Shown: in pieces, positions 35,864 through 45,168 of the stretch
Layout: the number at the start of each line of letters is the position of its first letter
How positions within the stretch are numbered: the first letter of the stretch is position 1
Source of the DNA: Niallia taxi
GTDB taxonomy: Bacteria; Bacillota; Bacilli; Bacillales; Cytobacillaceae
Direction: 5' to 3'
NCBI RefSeq assembly: GCF_032818155.1
Contig: NZ_CP102589.1
Location: 544,001-608,000, forward strand
Length of the DNA: 64,000 nucleotides
Translations under genes and position numbers: made by a program
The notes under the pieces: model-generated
What the model was told of the DNA's origin: nothing
Seen by the model: only the letters and a program-made list of their open reading frames with translations
The model's database searches: none

Positions 35864-36475
35864 ATGATTGATTATGTTCATAATAAGACAGAGGTTATTG
35901 CGAAGGAGCTTTTAGGAAAATTATTAATCCATGAAACGCCTGATGGAGTTTATTCAGGCTATATTGTTGAGACAGAGGCCTATATTGGCATAGAGGATAT
36001 GGCGTGCCATACATATGAGGGGAAGCGAACGCCAAAGGTTGAGTCCATGTATCAAACGGGAGGAACTATTTATATTTATACGATGCATACGCATGCAATG
36101 CTTAATATTGTGACAAAAAAGCAAAATGATCCACAAGCAGTTCTTATTCGGGCAATTGAGCCTGCCTGTGGATTAGACAGAATGGTAAGAAACAGGAGTA
36201 CCACGGGAGTTGCTGTTTGCAATGGACCTGGTAAATTAACGAAGGCAATGGCAATAACAAAGGAATTGAATGGGATGAAGATAGATGCCTCTGCACTTAC
36301 GATTGATGGGACGCTCGGCAAGATACCTGCTAGCATTGTGGCTTCTGCCAGAGTCGGCATCCCCAATAAAGGAGACTGGACGTTAAAACCATTGCGATTC
36401 TTTGTAGAAGGAAATCCCTATGTTTCTGGAATGAGAAAAAGAGATTATAAAGCACTAGCGGATTGCTGGTCTTAA
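35864..36475 (+). CDS. DNA-3-methyladenine glycosylase (AAG/MPG family)
   Basis: 203 residues from ATG at 35864 (GGAG 8 nt upstream); an ATG 21 bp earlier lacks a site. AAG fold: VETEAYIGIEDMACHTYEGKRT near 29-50 carries the catalytic Glu. YIYTMHTHAMLNIVT near 65 is the Tyr-rich damaged-base pocket, and the CNGPGKLTKAM block is near 120. It removes 3-methyladenine, hypoxanthine and similar lesions. Equivalent to B. subtilis YxlJ. It is monocistronic. Confidence 0.92.
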   Translation: MIDYVHNKTEVIAKELLGKLLIHETPDGVYSGYIVETEAYIGIEDMACHTYEGKRTPKVESMYQTGGTIYIYTMHTHAMLNIVTKKQNDPQAVLIRAIEPACGLDRMVRNRSTTGVAVCNGPGKLTKAMAITKELNGMKIDASALTIDGTLGKIPASIVASARVGIPNKGDWTLKPLRFFVEGNPYVSGMRKRDYKALADCWS

Positions 36476-36520
36476 TGAAAGTACACATTTTCTAAAAAAG
36501 AAAAAATGAAACAGTTGTCC

Positions 36521-36534
36521 AGATAGCGCTTTCA
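36521..36534. promoter_or_regulatory. cre site upstream of the PTS regulator
   Basis: AGATAGCGCTTTCA; its complement TGAAAGCGCTATCT fits TGWAANCGNTNWCA with one mismatch. It predicts CcpA control of the regulator gene. Confidence 0.65.
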
Positions 36535-36633
36535 CTAGTCTTCTTCTTCAGCTATGATGTTAATAGGAAAATACTAATTGAACATATAGCTTATAGAAAA
36601 AGAAGATGTAGTTGATGAAAGGGTGTAATCGGA

Positions 36634-38547
36634 ATGCTTTCATTACGTCAACAAAAACTGCTGCATTTATTGATGCAGGAGGAAGAAGCACTGACAGGAG
36701 CAGATTTGGCGTCTGTTTTGCAGGTCACATCAAGGACAATAAGAAGTGATGTGAAAATGCTCGCAGATAAACTTCAAGAAAATGGCGCTAACATTGTTTT
36801 AAAAAGAGGGCAAGGCTATGAGTTGATAATTGAAGATTATAAATATTTCCGTCCTTTTTTACAGGATGCAATAGTCAGAAACGAGGATTACGCAGTTCCG
36901 GCAGATCCAGCGGAAAGAATGGATTATATGCTGAGGCGTTTGCTCTTGTCAGATGAGTATATCAAGGTAGAGCAGCTAGTGAAGGAGCTGTATATAAGCG
37001 AAACATCAGTTAAAAATGGACTGAGGGAAGTAAAGAAAGTCTTGAGGCGCTTCAGCTTGGATTTGGATAAGCGGCCAAATTATGGACTGAAAATAACTGG
37101 TCCTGAAGCAAAAATGCGCATTTGTATGGCTGAATTTGTTTTCCATTCTGAACGCCAGTCTTATCAGGCATTACCTTCACAAGAATTAGAGATAATAGGC
37201 GATATTTTAACGGAAAGAACAAAAGAGGCAGCAATTTTGCTCTCCGATATAGGCAAATCTAATTTAATCACACACATTGCCATAGCGTGTAAACGTATTT
37301 TTCATGATAATTATGTTTCAATGCCTAAAAAAGAGCTCGAAGCAATAATGGCAGAAAAGGAATATAAAGTTGCTAAGGCAATTGTAATTGATTTGCAGAA
37401 AGCGTTAGGGACAGTATTTCCTGAGGAAGAGATTGCTTATATAGCGATTCATTTGCTAGGCTCGAAAATCATCTCCTACCAGCCGACTGCTGAGATTAAT
37501 ATCCTTGATATGATTGAAAGAGAAATTCTCGAACTTTCCAAAAAACTATTAAATGAAACAGAAAATATTATGCAGCTTGGCATTTCGGATGATGAGGAAC
37601 TTATTTATGGTTTGTGCCTGCATTTAAAGCCGGCCATTAACCGGTATAAATATGGCTTGAGTATTCGTAATCCACTATTAAAGGAAATTATGAAAAACTA
37701 TCCTGTAGCATTTGACGCGGCAATTTTAATGGGAAAAACGCTGAAGCTGGAAACAGGAATGGCTATAAACCAAGAAGAGATTGGTTATATGGCATTACAT
37801 GTAGGTGCGGCAATGGAACGGAAAAAGTCAAAGGGAAGGGCGAAGCGCTGTCTGATTGTCTGCGCTACAGGAGTTGCAAGCGCACAATTGCTGTTCCATA
37901 GACTTCACGCTACATTTGGGAGCCGGCTGCAAATAGTAGGTACTGCTAATGTGTTTGATTTACATAAATATGATTTAGGGTCACTCGATTTTATTATTAC
38001 CACGATCCCGATAAAGAGAAAATTAACTGTACCAATCATCGATGTGAACACGATTTTAAGAGATGAGGATATTGAGAAGCTAGAAAACCTCGTGATTGAA
38101 AATATTGGAAGTGTCATCAAGTATATTAGACAAGATCTTACCTTTTTCCAACAGGATTTAAAGTCAAAGGAGGAGGTGCTCCATTTTCTTTGCAGTAACC
38201 TGGAAAGGCTGGAGGATATTCCGGCTGATTTCCAAGAGCTTGTGGAGGAAAGGGAGAGGATTGCGCCGACAAGCTATGGAACAATGGTAGCTATACCACA
38301 TCCAATAAGGCCTGTAACGAAAAATACATTATGGGCTGTTTGCACATTAAAAAAGCCAATTCAATGGGGAGACAGCCGCGTACAGTTTATTTGCCTTTTA
38401 AGTGTGCAAAAGGAATATAAAAAGGATCTGCAAAAGATGTATCAGCTTTTAGTGAAAATCTCAGGGAATGCGGCTCTTGTCGAAAGGCTCGTAAAAGTTA
38501 ATTCTTACGAAGAATTTGTTAGTATTTTGCTTCCTTTAGAGGAGTAG
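36634..38547 (+). CDS. LicR/MtlR-type PTS-regulated transcription activator
   Basis: 637 residues. Domains in order: HTH_11 (1-60), Mga-like HTH (about 85-165), PRD1 (about 185-285), PRD2 (about 295-400), an EIIB domain with phosphorylatable Cys410 in CLIVCATGVASAQ, and a fructose-type EIIA domain with His556 in AIPHP. Phosphorylation of PRDs by HPr and of EIIB by the cognate PTS sets activity. It stands directly upstream of the IIC-UxuA-GH1-IIB-IIA operon, which it very likely activates when the substrate is being transported. Confidence 0.92.
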   Translation: MLSLRQQKLLHLLMQEEEALTGADLASVLQVTSRTIRSDVKMLADKLQENGANIVLKRGQGYELIIEDYKYFRPFLQDAIVRNEDYAVPADPAERMDYMLRRLLLSDEYIKVEQLVKELYISETSVKNGLREVKKVLRRFSLDLDKRPNYGLKITGPEAKMRICMAEFVFHSERQSYQALPSQELEIIGDILTERTKEAAILLSDIGKSNLITHIAIACKRIFHDNYVSMPKKELEAIMAEKEYKVAKAIVIDLQKALGTVFPEEEIAYIAIHLLGSKIISYQPTAEINILDMIEREILELSKKLLNETENIMQLGISDDEELIYGLCLHLKPAINRYKYGLSIRNPLLKEIMKNYPVAFDAAILMGKTLKLETGMAINQEEIGYMALHVGAAMERKKSKGRAKRCLIVCATGVASAQLLFHRLHATFGSRLQIVGTANVFDLHKYDLGSLDFIITTIPIKRKLTVPIIDVNTILRDEDIEKLENLVIENIGSVIKYIRQDLTFFQQDLKSKEEVLHFLCSNLERLEDIPADFQELVEERERIAPTSYGTMVAIPHPIRPVTKNTLWAVCTLKKPIQWGDSRVQFICLLSVQKEYKKDLQKMYQLLVKISGNAALVERLVKVNSYEEFVSILLPLEE

Positions 38548-38550
38548 CAC

Positions 38551-38578
38551 GGACGGCGCATGCTGTCCTATTTTTTTT
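38551..38578 (+). terminator. Terminator of the regulator gene
   Basis: GGACGGC / GCTGTCC stem, then eight T. Confidence 0.8.
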
Positions 38579-38628
38579 ATCTCGAGACACTTATTTCCAC
38601 GTAAAGTTGGAAAAAGTGTGTATGTAAA

Positions 38629-38642
38629 TGAAAGCGCTTTTT
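38629..38642. promoter_or_regulatory. cre site upstream of the PTS operon
   Basis: TGAAAGCGCTTTTT, a CcpA-type site with deviations only in the last two bases, about 95 bp before the IIC gene. Confidence 0.65.
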
Positions 38643-38737
38643 AGATAAACTGATAACCAAGAGCAATCGTAATCATATTTTCTAGCTACAAGGATGTTAC
38701 CAAAAAATTTCTTCTTAAATGAAATGGAGGTTTTATG

Positions 38738-40069
38738 ATGAGCTTTAAAGAAAATGCAGCAGATGTTTTAGGCAATGTCGCCTATAAGATTACCAATCAG
38801 AAATATATCATGGCAATCAAGAAAGCATTTGTTACCTTAATGCCTGTCATTATTACAGGAGCCTTTGCTGTACTTGTGGCAAATATGATTTTAGGTACAG
38901 AAAGTGGCTTAGCGCATTTTGAAATGTTTGCCTTCCTGGCTGAATACAAGCCAATTATGACGGCCATTCAATATGCTACATTGAATTTCCTGACAATCGG
39001 TGCTGTTTTTTTAATAGGGATCGAGCTTGGCCGCATAAATGGTCACAAATCTCTCTTTCCAGGGATACTCGCTATCATGTCGTATATCTCTGTTGTGCCC
39101 ACAACGATAGAACTGCTTGTTAACGAAGAAAATCAGCTTGTGACAGATGTTTTGGCAAGACAATTCTCTGATCCAAAAAGTTTATTTCTCGGGATGATCA
39201 TTGCCATTGTTTCCGTGGAAATATACAGCAAGCTGGCGAATGTAGAGAAATTAAAGATTAAGATGCCTGACAGTGTTCCTTATAATGTAGCTACCTCCTT
39301 TTCAGCATTAATTCCATCTATCTTGACGGTAACGATTGTCGCAACATTTGGCTTCATATTCTATAAAGTTACTGGCATATATCTTTATGAAGCAATCTAC
39401 AATGTTGTGCAGAAGCCGCTTGAAAGTGTTATGCAAGGACTTCCAGGTATATTGATTCTTATGTTTGTTGCTCAATTCTTCTGGGTGATAGGAATACATG
39501 GAAACCAAATGATTAAACCAATCAGAGAACCGCTTTTGCTAGCTTCCATAACAGTCAATATGACAGCCTTCCAAGAAGGAAAAGAAATTCCGAACATCAT
39601 TACAATGCCGTTTTGGGATGTATATATGAGCATTGGTGGATCTGGAGTGACGATTGGTTTGCTGATTGCGATCTTTATTGTTTCGAAACGAGAGGAAATG
39701 AGAAGTATTGCTAAGTTATCTTTTGGTCCAGGGATTTTCAATATCAATGAACCCGTTATTTTTGGACTTCCAGTCATGCTTAATCCAATTATGGCAATAC
39801 CGTTTGTTATCACACCGCTAGTAACTGGGACTATTGGATATATTGCCACCGCAACTGGCTTCGCTGGTAAGGCAGTCGTGATGGTTCCATGGACGACACC
39901 ACCAATTATCAATGCTTGGCTGTCAACGGCTGGCAGCATGGGAGCAGTCGTTACACAGTTGATTTGTATTGCTGCATCTGTGTTCATCTATTTGCCGTTT
40001 GTTTTAATGGCTAATAAAGTGACACAGCAAACAGGAGAAGAAGGTGAAAATACAAGGAAGGTGATATAA
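38738..40069 (+). CDS. PTS enzyme IIC, lactose/cellobiose family
   Basis: 443 residues from the second of two ATGs (GGAGG 7 nt upstream). Eight to ten membrane helices. The GLPGILILMFVAQFFWVIGIHGNQM block near 228 and FGPGIFNINEPVIFGLPVMLNP near 326 are the sugar-phosphotransfer motifs of CelB/LicC-type permeases. It imports and delivers a beta-linked disaccharide to IIB for phosphorylation. It is first in the operon IIC-uxuA-GH1-IIB-IIA. Confidence 0.92.
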   Translation: MSFKENAADVLGNVAYKITNQKYIMAIKKAFVTLMPVIITGAFAVLVANMILGTESGLAHFEMFAFLAEYKPIMTAIQYATLNFLTIGAVFLIGIELGRINGHKSLFPGILAIMSYISVVPTTIELLVNEENQLVTDVLARQFSDPKSLFLGMIIAIVSVEIYSKLANVEKLKIKMPDSVPYNVATSFSALIPSILTVTIVATFGFIFYKVTGIYLYEAIYNVVQKPLESVMQGLPGILILMFVAQFFWVIGIHGNQMIKPIREPLLLASITVNMTAFQEGKEIPNIITMPFWDVYMSIGGSGVTIGLLIAIFIVSKREEMRSIAKLSFGPGIFNINEPVIFGLPVMLNPIMAIPFVITPLVTGTIGYIATATGFAGKAVVMVPWTTPPIINAWLSTAGSMGAVVTQLICIAASVFIYLPFVLMANKVTQQTGEEGENTRKVI

Positions 40070-40071
40070 GC

Positions 40072-41121
40072 ATGAAGATGTCTTTTAGATGGTATGGGAA
40101 GCAAGACAGCATCTCTCTTGAGCATATTCGGCAAATTCCTAATATGAAAAACATTGTCAGTGCCGTTTATGATGTTCCGCCAGGAGAAGCATGGCCTGAG
40201 GAAAGCATTCAAGAGCTGTACCGAGATATAACAGCAGCAGGATTGGAGTTTAAGGTAGTGGAAAGCGTGCCTGTTCATGAAGATATTAAATTAGGTCTTC
40301 AAAATAGAGATACGTATATTGATAACTATATAGATACTATTGCAAGACTTTCAAAAATCGGCATTGAAGTTATTTGCTATAACTTCATGCCTGTATTCGA
40401 CTGGACGAGAACACAGCTTGATAAGCAGCTGGAGGATGGTTCTACAGCATTAGTTTATTACAAGGAACAGCTAAAAAAGATGGATCCAGTTTACAGCGAC
40501 TTGTCACTGCCAGGCTGGGATACGTCCTACACAAGAGAAGAGCTTCAAGCATTAATCAGCAAATATACGGAGCTGGGAGAAGCTGGTCTTTGGAGTAATC
40601 TAGAATATTTCTTAAATAGAGTTATCCCAGCGGCAGAGGAGCATGGCATAAAGATGGCCATTCATCCAGATGATCCGCCTTGGAGTATCTTTGGTCTCCC
40701 TCGCATTATTACAAACGAGGCAAATCTTGATCGGTTTTTAAATTTATATGACAGTGAGGCAAACGGAATCACCCTATGCTCAGGCTCGTTAGGCTGTACT
40801 AGTGATAACGATATGGTGAAGCTTGCAGCAAAATATACCAGCCTTAATCGAGTGCCTTTTGCTCATTTGCGCAACATAAAAATCCATGAAAACGGTGATT
40901 TTGAAGAGTCAGCACATATTTCGAGCTATGGAAGTCTTGATATGGCTGCTATCTTACAAGCACTCTATAAAAACGGCTTTACAGGTTATATAAGACCAGA
41001 TCATGGCAGAATGATCTGGGGGGAAACTGGAAAACCAGGATATGGGCTATATGACAGGGCAATAGGGAGCACGTATCTTTCAGGTATATGGGAAATGCTT
41101 GAAAAATCAGGAGGTAAGTAA
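40072..41121 (+). CDS. uxuA: Mannonate dehydratase
   Basis: 349 residues, TIM-barrel UxuA family, the normal Gram-positive length. MSFRWYGKQDSISLEHIRQIP opens the protein. Metal and catalytic residues are visible in MAIHPDDPPWSIFGLPRI near 200, LCSGSLGC near 236, FAHLRNIK near 263 and YIRPDHGR near 305. It converts D-mannonate to 2-keto-3-deoxygluconate. The gene is 2 bp after the IIC stop and overlaps GH1 by 1 bp, so it is an integral member of a beta-glucoside PTS operon. No uxaC, uxuB, kdgK or kdgA is in view. Confidence 0.9.
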   Translation: MKMSFRWYGKQDSISLEHIRQIPNMKNIVSAVYDVPPGEAWPEESIQELYRDITAAGLEFKVVESVPVHEDIKLGLQNRDTYIDNYIDTIARLSKIGIEVICYNFMPVFDWTRTQLDKQLEDGSTALVYYKEQLKKMDPVYSDLSLPGWDTSYTREELQALISKYTELGEAGLWSNLEYFLNRVIPAAEEHGIKMAIHPDDPPWSIFGLPRIITNEANLDRFLNLYDSEANGITLCSGSLGCTSDNDMVKLAAKYTSLNRVPFAHLRNIKIHENGDFEESAHISSYGSLDMAAILQALYKNGFTGYIRPDHGRMIWGETGKPGYGLYDRAIGSTYLSGIWEMLEKSGGK

Positions 41122-42563
41122 TGTCGAACAAGTTAAAAGTGAACATACCAGATGATTTCATAATTGGTGCAGCAGCCTCTGCCTGGCAAACAGAGGGCTG
41201 GTCTGGAAAAAAGGAATCACAGGATTCCTATCTGGATTTATGGTACAAAAATAACAAGAATGTCTGGCATAACGGGTATGGGCCAGGAGTAGCTACTAAC
41301 TTTTTTAATAGATATAAAGAAGATATCGGAATAATGGCAGATATTGGGCTTACGCATTATCGGACATCAATTAATTGGTCCCGCTTTTTGAGTGATTATG
41401 AAGAAGCGGAAGTTGATGAGGATTATGCGGCATATATCGATAAGGTAATTGATGAGCTCTTGGAAAAAGGTGTGGAACCCATGATTTGCTTGGAGCATTA
41501 TGAAGTGCCAGCATACTTGTTTGAGAAATATGGAGGCTGGAATTCTACGCATGTGGTTGACCTTTTCGTCAAATATGCTGATAAAGTGCTTGATCGCTTT
41601 GGGCATAAGGTTAAGCATTGGTTTACCTTCAATGAACCGATTGTGGTGCAAACAAGGGTGTACTTGGATGCTATTCGCTATCCCTTTGAACAAAACTCAA
41701 AGAAATGGATGCAGTGGAACTTTCATAAAGCATTAGCAACAGCTAAAGTAGTGGAGCTTTTTAAGCAGAAGGGTCTCAAAGAGAAGACTGGGGCAAAGAT
41801 TGGCGTTATTTTAAATCCGGAAGTGACATATGCGCGCTCCTCTGCTCCACATGATCAGCAGGCCGCACAAGTATATGATTTATTTTTTAACCGGATATTC
41901 ATGGACCCTTCCATTAAGGGTGAATACCCACAGCAGCTTTTTGACTTGATGGTGGAGCATGATATTGCCTTTGATTATACACAAGAGGACTTAGAAGTAA
42001 TCAAGGAGAATACGGTTGATTATGTGGGGATTAACCTTTATTACCCGCATCGTGTGAAAGCAAGGACGAACGCATGGAATGAAGGAGCCCCATTCCATCC
42101 TTCCTTTTATTACGAAATGTTTGATATGCCCGGCAAGAAAATGAATCCTTTTCGTGGCTGGGAAATATATCCGCAAATAATGTACGATATGGCAATTAGG
42201 ATGAAAGAGGAATATGGCAATATAGAATGGTTTATCGCAGAAAATGGCATGGGTGTCGAAAATGAGGCACGCTATAAGGATGACGAAGGTCGCATTCAGG
42301 ATGATTATAGAATCGAATTTATAAGTGAGCATATGAAGTGGCTTTTGAAGGCAGTGGAGGAAGGTTCTAATTGTAAGGGCTATATGCTGTGGGCATTTAC
42401 AGATAATGTTTCCCCTATGAATGCATTTAAAAACCGTTACGGACTTGTAGAAATTAACCTAGAGGACAACAGAAACAGGAAGAAAAAAAAGTCAGCCTTA
42501 TGGTATAAATCCATCATTGCTAATCGAGCATTAGAGGTTGAAGATGACGATATCGTTAAATAA
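41121..42563 (+). CDS. GH1 glycosidase (6-phospho-beta-glucosidase-like)
   Basis: 480 residues. The acid/base is Glu172 in WFTFNEP and the nucleophile Glu374 in IAENG. The 6-phosphate loop, typically Ser-x6-Lys-x-Tyr in phospho-beta-glycosidases, reads Ser431-PMNAF-Lys437-Asn438-Arg-Tyr440. Ser and Tyr are kept, but Asn stands at the Lys position, with a Lys one residue earlier. The substrate may therefore be a modified phosphorylated glycoside. AGGAGG precedes the start inside uxuA. It acts in the cytoplasm on the product of the PTS encoded around it. Confidence 0.88.
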   Translation: MSNKLKVNIPDDFIIGAAASAWQTEGWSGKKESQDSYLDLWYKNNKNVWHNGYGPGVATNFFNRYKEDIGIMADIGLTHYRTSINWSRFLSDYEEAEVDEDYAAYIDKVIDELLEKGVEPMICLEHYEVPAYLFEKYGGWNSTHVVDLFVKYADKVLDRFGHKVKHWFTFNEPIVVQTRVYLDAIRYPFEQNSKKWMQWNFHKALATAKVVELFKQKGLKEKTGAKIGVILNPEVTYARSSAPHDQQAAQVYDLFFNRIFMDPSIKGEYPQQLFDLMVEHDIAFDYTQEDLEVIKENTVDYVGINLYYPHRVKARTNAWNEGAPFHPSFYYEMFDMPGKKMNPFRGWEIYPQIMYDMAIRMKEEYGNIEWFIAENGMGVENEARYKDDEGRIQDDYRIEFISEHMKWLLKAVEEGSNCKGYMLWAFTDNVSPMNAFKNRYGLVEINLEDNRNRKKKKSALWYKSIIANRALEVEDDDIVK

Positions 42564-42581
42564 AGAAGGGCAGGGATTAAC

Positions 42582-42902
42582 ATGAGAAAAATTATATTGG
42601 CATGTGCAGCGGGCATGTCCACCTCCATTGTCGTTTCCAAAATGAAGGCAGCCATTAAAGCACGAGGAGAAGAAATAGAAGTTTATGCCATTCCAGAGGG
42701 TGCAATAGAGGATGAGCTTGCAACCTCAAGTAAAGGGATTATTGCCATTCTTCTTGGACCACAGGTGCGGTTCATGAAACAGGCGGCGGTAAATACAGCA
42801 AAGCCGTATGGCATTCCAGTTGATGTTATTGATGTAAGACTGTATGGAACAGCAGATGGAGAAAAAATTCTCGACCATGCATTAAAATTGAATCAAAAAT
42901 AA
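42582..42902 (+). CDS. PTS enzyme IIB, lactose/cellobiose family
   Basis: 106 residues, the standard size for a free CelA/LicB-type IIB. The phospho-acceptor Cys8 is in ILACAAGMSTS. LLGPQVRFM near 57 is typical. It passes phosphate from IIA to the incoming sugar on IIC. Confidence 0.93.
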   Translation: MRKIILACAAGMSTSIVVSKMKAAIKARGEEIEVYAIPEGAIEDELATSSKGIIAILLGPQVRFMKQAAVNTAKPYGIPVDVIDVRLYGTADGEKILDHALKLNQK

Positions 42903-42919
42903 GCTGTCGGAGGGAAAAA

Positions 42920-43258
42920 ATGGAATTGTTAGAGGAAATGCAGGCGGCAGCTTTTCAAATCATAACATATTCAGGGGAAGCAAGAAGCAGCTATGTTGAG
43001 GCAATTCGTACGGCAAGGGCAGGGGAAATAGATGAAGCGAGGGAGATAATTAAGACTGGTGAACGGTCCTATAATAAGATACATAAAGTTCACGCATCCT
43101 TCGTCCAAAGGGAGGCAAGTGGTGAGTCTCTGCCATTTTCCTTAATCCTCATGCATGCAGAGGACCAAATGCTGACAACAGAAACATTGAAAATTATGGC
43201 AAGTGAAATGGTGGAAATGTGTGCCGTCTTTTTAACAAATGGGAAAAAGGCCGAATAG
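42920..43258 (+). CDS. PTS enzyme IIA, lactose/cellobiose family
   Basis: 112 residues, the trimeric helical IIA type (CelC/LicA/LacF). The phosphorylated His79 is in LILMHAEDQ. It closes the operon. Together with IIB and IIC it is complete, so this PTS can work without borrowed subunits. Confidence 0.93.
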   Translation: MELLEEMQAAAFQIITYSGEARSSYVEAIRTARAGEIDEAREIIKTGERSYNKIHKVHASFVQREASGESLPFSLILMHAEDQMLTTETLKIMASEMVEMCAVFLTNGKKAE

Positions 43259-43290
43259 ATCGGCCCCATATAATATTAGCTTTGTCTATG

Positions 43291-43322
43291 AACACGAGAT
43301 ATTAATTATCTCGTGTTTTTTT
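43291..43322. terminator. Terminator between PTS operon and BASS gene
   Basis: ACACGAGATA / TATCTCGTGT perfect stem followed by seven T on the plus strand. Confidence 0.88.
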
Positions 43323-44289
43323 AAGAGATTTTTTTGACCTCCATAAGTGCTGGTTTTTGGTAAATCAAGCGAATCGCTTGGCCATACAGTGCCGCGAGGA
43401 TTTGCTGGAAAAGCATGCCGATAACTACAGGAACAGCAACCTGGGGCGGGAAGAAGCTGACTGCCATAACCGCACCAGCACTGATGTTTCTCATGCCGCC
43501 TGTATAGATCATTGCAATCGTCTCATCCTTTTGCCGTTTTGTTAGAACACCGAGTAACCATGAGAAAAAGTATCCTGACAATGCTACGAAAAACATAGTC
43601 AAGCCCACATATATGAATTTCAAATCGATTTGCCGCAAATAAGGAGCGACAACAGAGCTATTGATTGCCACAACAGCTGCTAATCCCAGCTTTGAAAAAG
43701 GTGCAAGTGTTTTGTTCCAATGCAAGGCCTTTTCCTTAGAATAAAACTGGTTGATCGCCATACCCGCAATGGAAGGAATAACAATCATGACAAGCAGCCC
43801 CCTCATCATACCCCAAACGTCTAACTGAACAGCTTCTCCTACAAAAATACTCATGCTTAATGGAACTAAAAAAGGGGAAAGAAGCGTGTCCGCCAGAATG
43901 ATGGCTAAGGTAAGGGGGACATTTCCTTTATACATGGATACCCAAATAACGCTTGTAATTCCCGTTGGAATAACAGTGGCAAGTGTTAACCCAGTAATAG
44001 TATAAGGATCATTACCAAAGAATAAATGACCAATTACAAATGCCCAAATTGGGGTGATAACATGAAGTACTGCCAGTGTCAGTAATAAAGATAATGGATG
44101 AAATATAGTGTGCTTCATTGATTTAAAGTTTGAGTTAAGGCTGCCTGTGAATGTCATGGCCGCAAAAACCCACGGAACAAGAAAGGAAAAGTTATTTAAA
44201 AAGGAGGATAGCAGCACACCCACTACTACACTAACTGGAGTAAGCAATGGCATCCATTTTCCAAGAAAAGCATTCATACTTTGAAGCAT
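43321..44289 (-). CDS. Bile acid:sodium symporter family (BASS) transporter
   Basis: 322 residues, about nine to ten membrane helices. TLATVIPTGITSVIWVSMYKGNVPL near 100-125 and TGGMRNISAGAVMAV near 265 are the two crossover motifs that bind sodium in BASS proteins. Similar to B. subtilis YocS. Known family substrates include pantoate and other organic anions, so bile acid transport should not be assumed. It starts 33 bp after an NAD(P)-binding protein gene and probably shares its transcript. Confidence 0.85.
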   Translation of the reverse strand: MLQSMNAFLGKWMPLLTPVSVVVGVLLSSFLNNFSFLVPWVFAAMTFTGSLNSNFKSMKHTIFHPLSLLLTLAVLHVITPIWAFVIGHLFFGNDPYTITGLTLATVIPTGITSVIWVSMYKGNVPLTLAIILADTLLSPFLVPLSMSIFVGEAVQLDVWGMMRGLLVMIVIPSIAGMAINQFYSKEKALHWNKTLAPFSKLGLAAVVAINSSVVAPYLRQIDLKFIYVGLTMFFVALSGYFFSWLLGVLTKRQKDETIAMIYTGGMRNISAGAVMAVSFFPPQVAVPVVIGMLFQQILAALYGQAIRLIYQKPALMEVKKIS

Positions 44290-44322
44290 GTAACAGGACT
44301 CCTATCAAAGTTATTTAGTGAA

Positions 44323-44997
44323 TTAAAACGAGCTTCTTTTCATGCGGGCATGTCTTTCGATCTCATCTGATTCAAGTATATGTACGCCAAGGTTGTTTAT
44401 TTCGGCAATCTTGCTCATCGAAGCTGCGACAGCTTTAGCTGAAATGCCCCGATACTTCCGCAATGGACCGATAAGGAGAAAGCTTAGAGGTGGCAGAAGA
44501 TAGGCGCTTAATTTCTCGCCAAATCTGAACTCCTCTCTTTTGCCAAGAAGCAGGGAAGGACGAAATATTGCTAAGGATGGATAGCCAATTGTCTTGAGGC
44601 TTTCCTCAAGCCTTCCTTTTAGACTGCTGTAAAATATTTTCGAGTTTCGGTTAGCTCCAATCGAACTGATGACAAGCATTTGCCTCGCTCCCATCTCAAA
44701 TGCCAAGCGTGCGATTTCTACAGGATAATGCAAATCGATCTTTTCCATATCTGCTTGGCTTCCAGCTTTTTTTATGGTTGTTCCGATACAGCAAAAAACA
44801 TCATCAGCTTCAAGGCTTTCTTTGTATGCTGCGAGATTGTTAAAATCGGCAACTACTTCCGTGATGGCAGGATGCTCAAAGCTTTTCCTTCTTGTGAGGA
44901 CGGTTATCTGCTTATATGTGTTTTCTTCTACAAGTAATTGCACAAGCTCCCTGCCGACAAGCCCTGTAGCTCCAATTATTAAAGCGTTTTTTTCCAT
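44323..44997 (-). CDS. NAD(P)-binding SDR-like protein (HTATIP2/YbjT-type)
   Basis: 224 residues. An N-terminal GATGLVGRELVQLL at 9-22 binds NAD(P). A DDVFCCIGTTIKKAGS motif near 65 and the ISSIGAN...FYSSLKGRLE region near 112-132 follow the atypical SDR5 pattern. Exact reaction unknown. It lies upstream of the BASS gene in the same direction with a 33-bp gap. Confidence 0.75.
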   Translation of the reverse strand: MEKNALIIGATGLVGRELVQLLVEENTYKQITVLTRRKSFEHPAITEVVADFNNLAAYKESLEADDVFCCIGTTIKKAGSQADMEKIDLHYPVEIARLAFEMGARQMLVISSIGANRNSKIFYSSLKGRLEESLKTIGYPSLAIFRPSLLLGKREEFRFGEKLSAYLLPPLSFLLIGPLRKYRGISAKAVAASMSKIAEINNLGVHILESDEIERHARMKRSSF

Positions 44998-45168
44998 TTA
45001 GATGTTCCTCTCTAATTAATTCTTACATATAGTATAGCAAATTATTACAATCAGCTTTTGTCAGTCTTGTGAATGTTAAGCAAATGCCTATTGATATCTC
45101 GCACATAATGGTCATACCTAGAATAATTATACATTAAGGTAACGGAATGGATAAAAGGAGGGTTGGAA

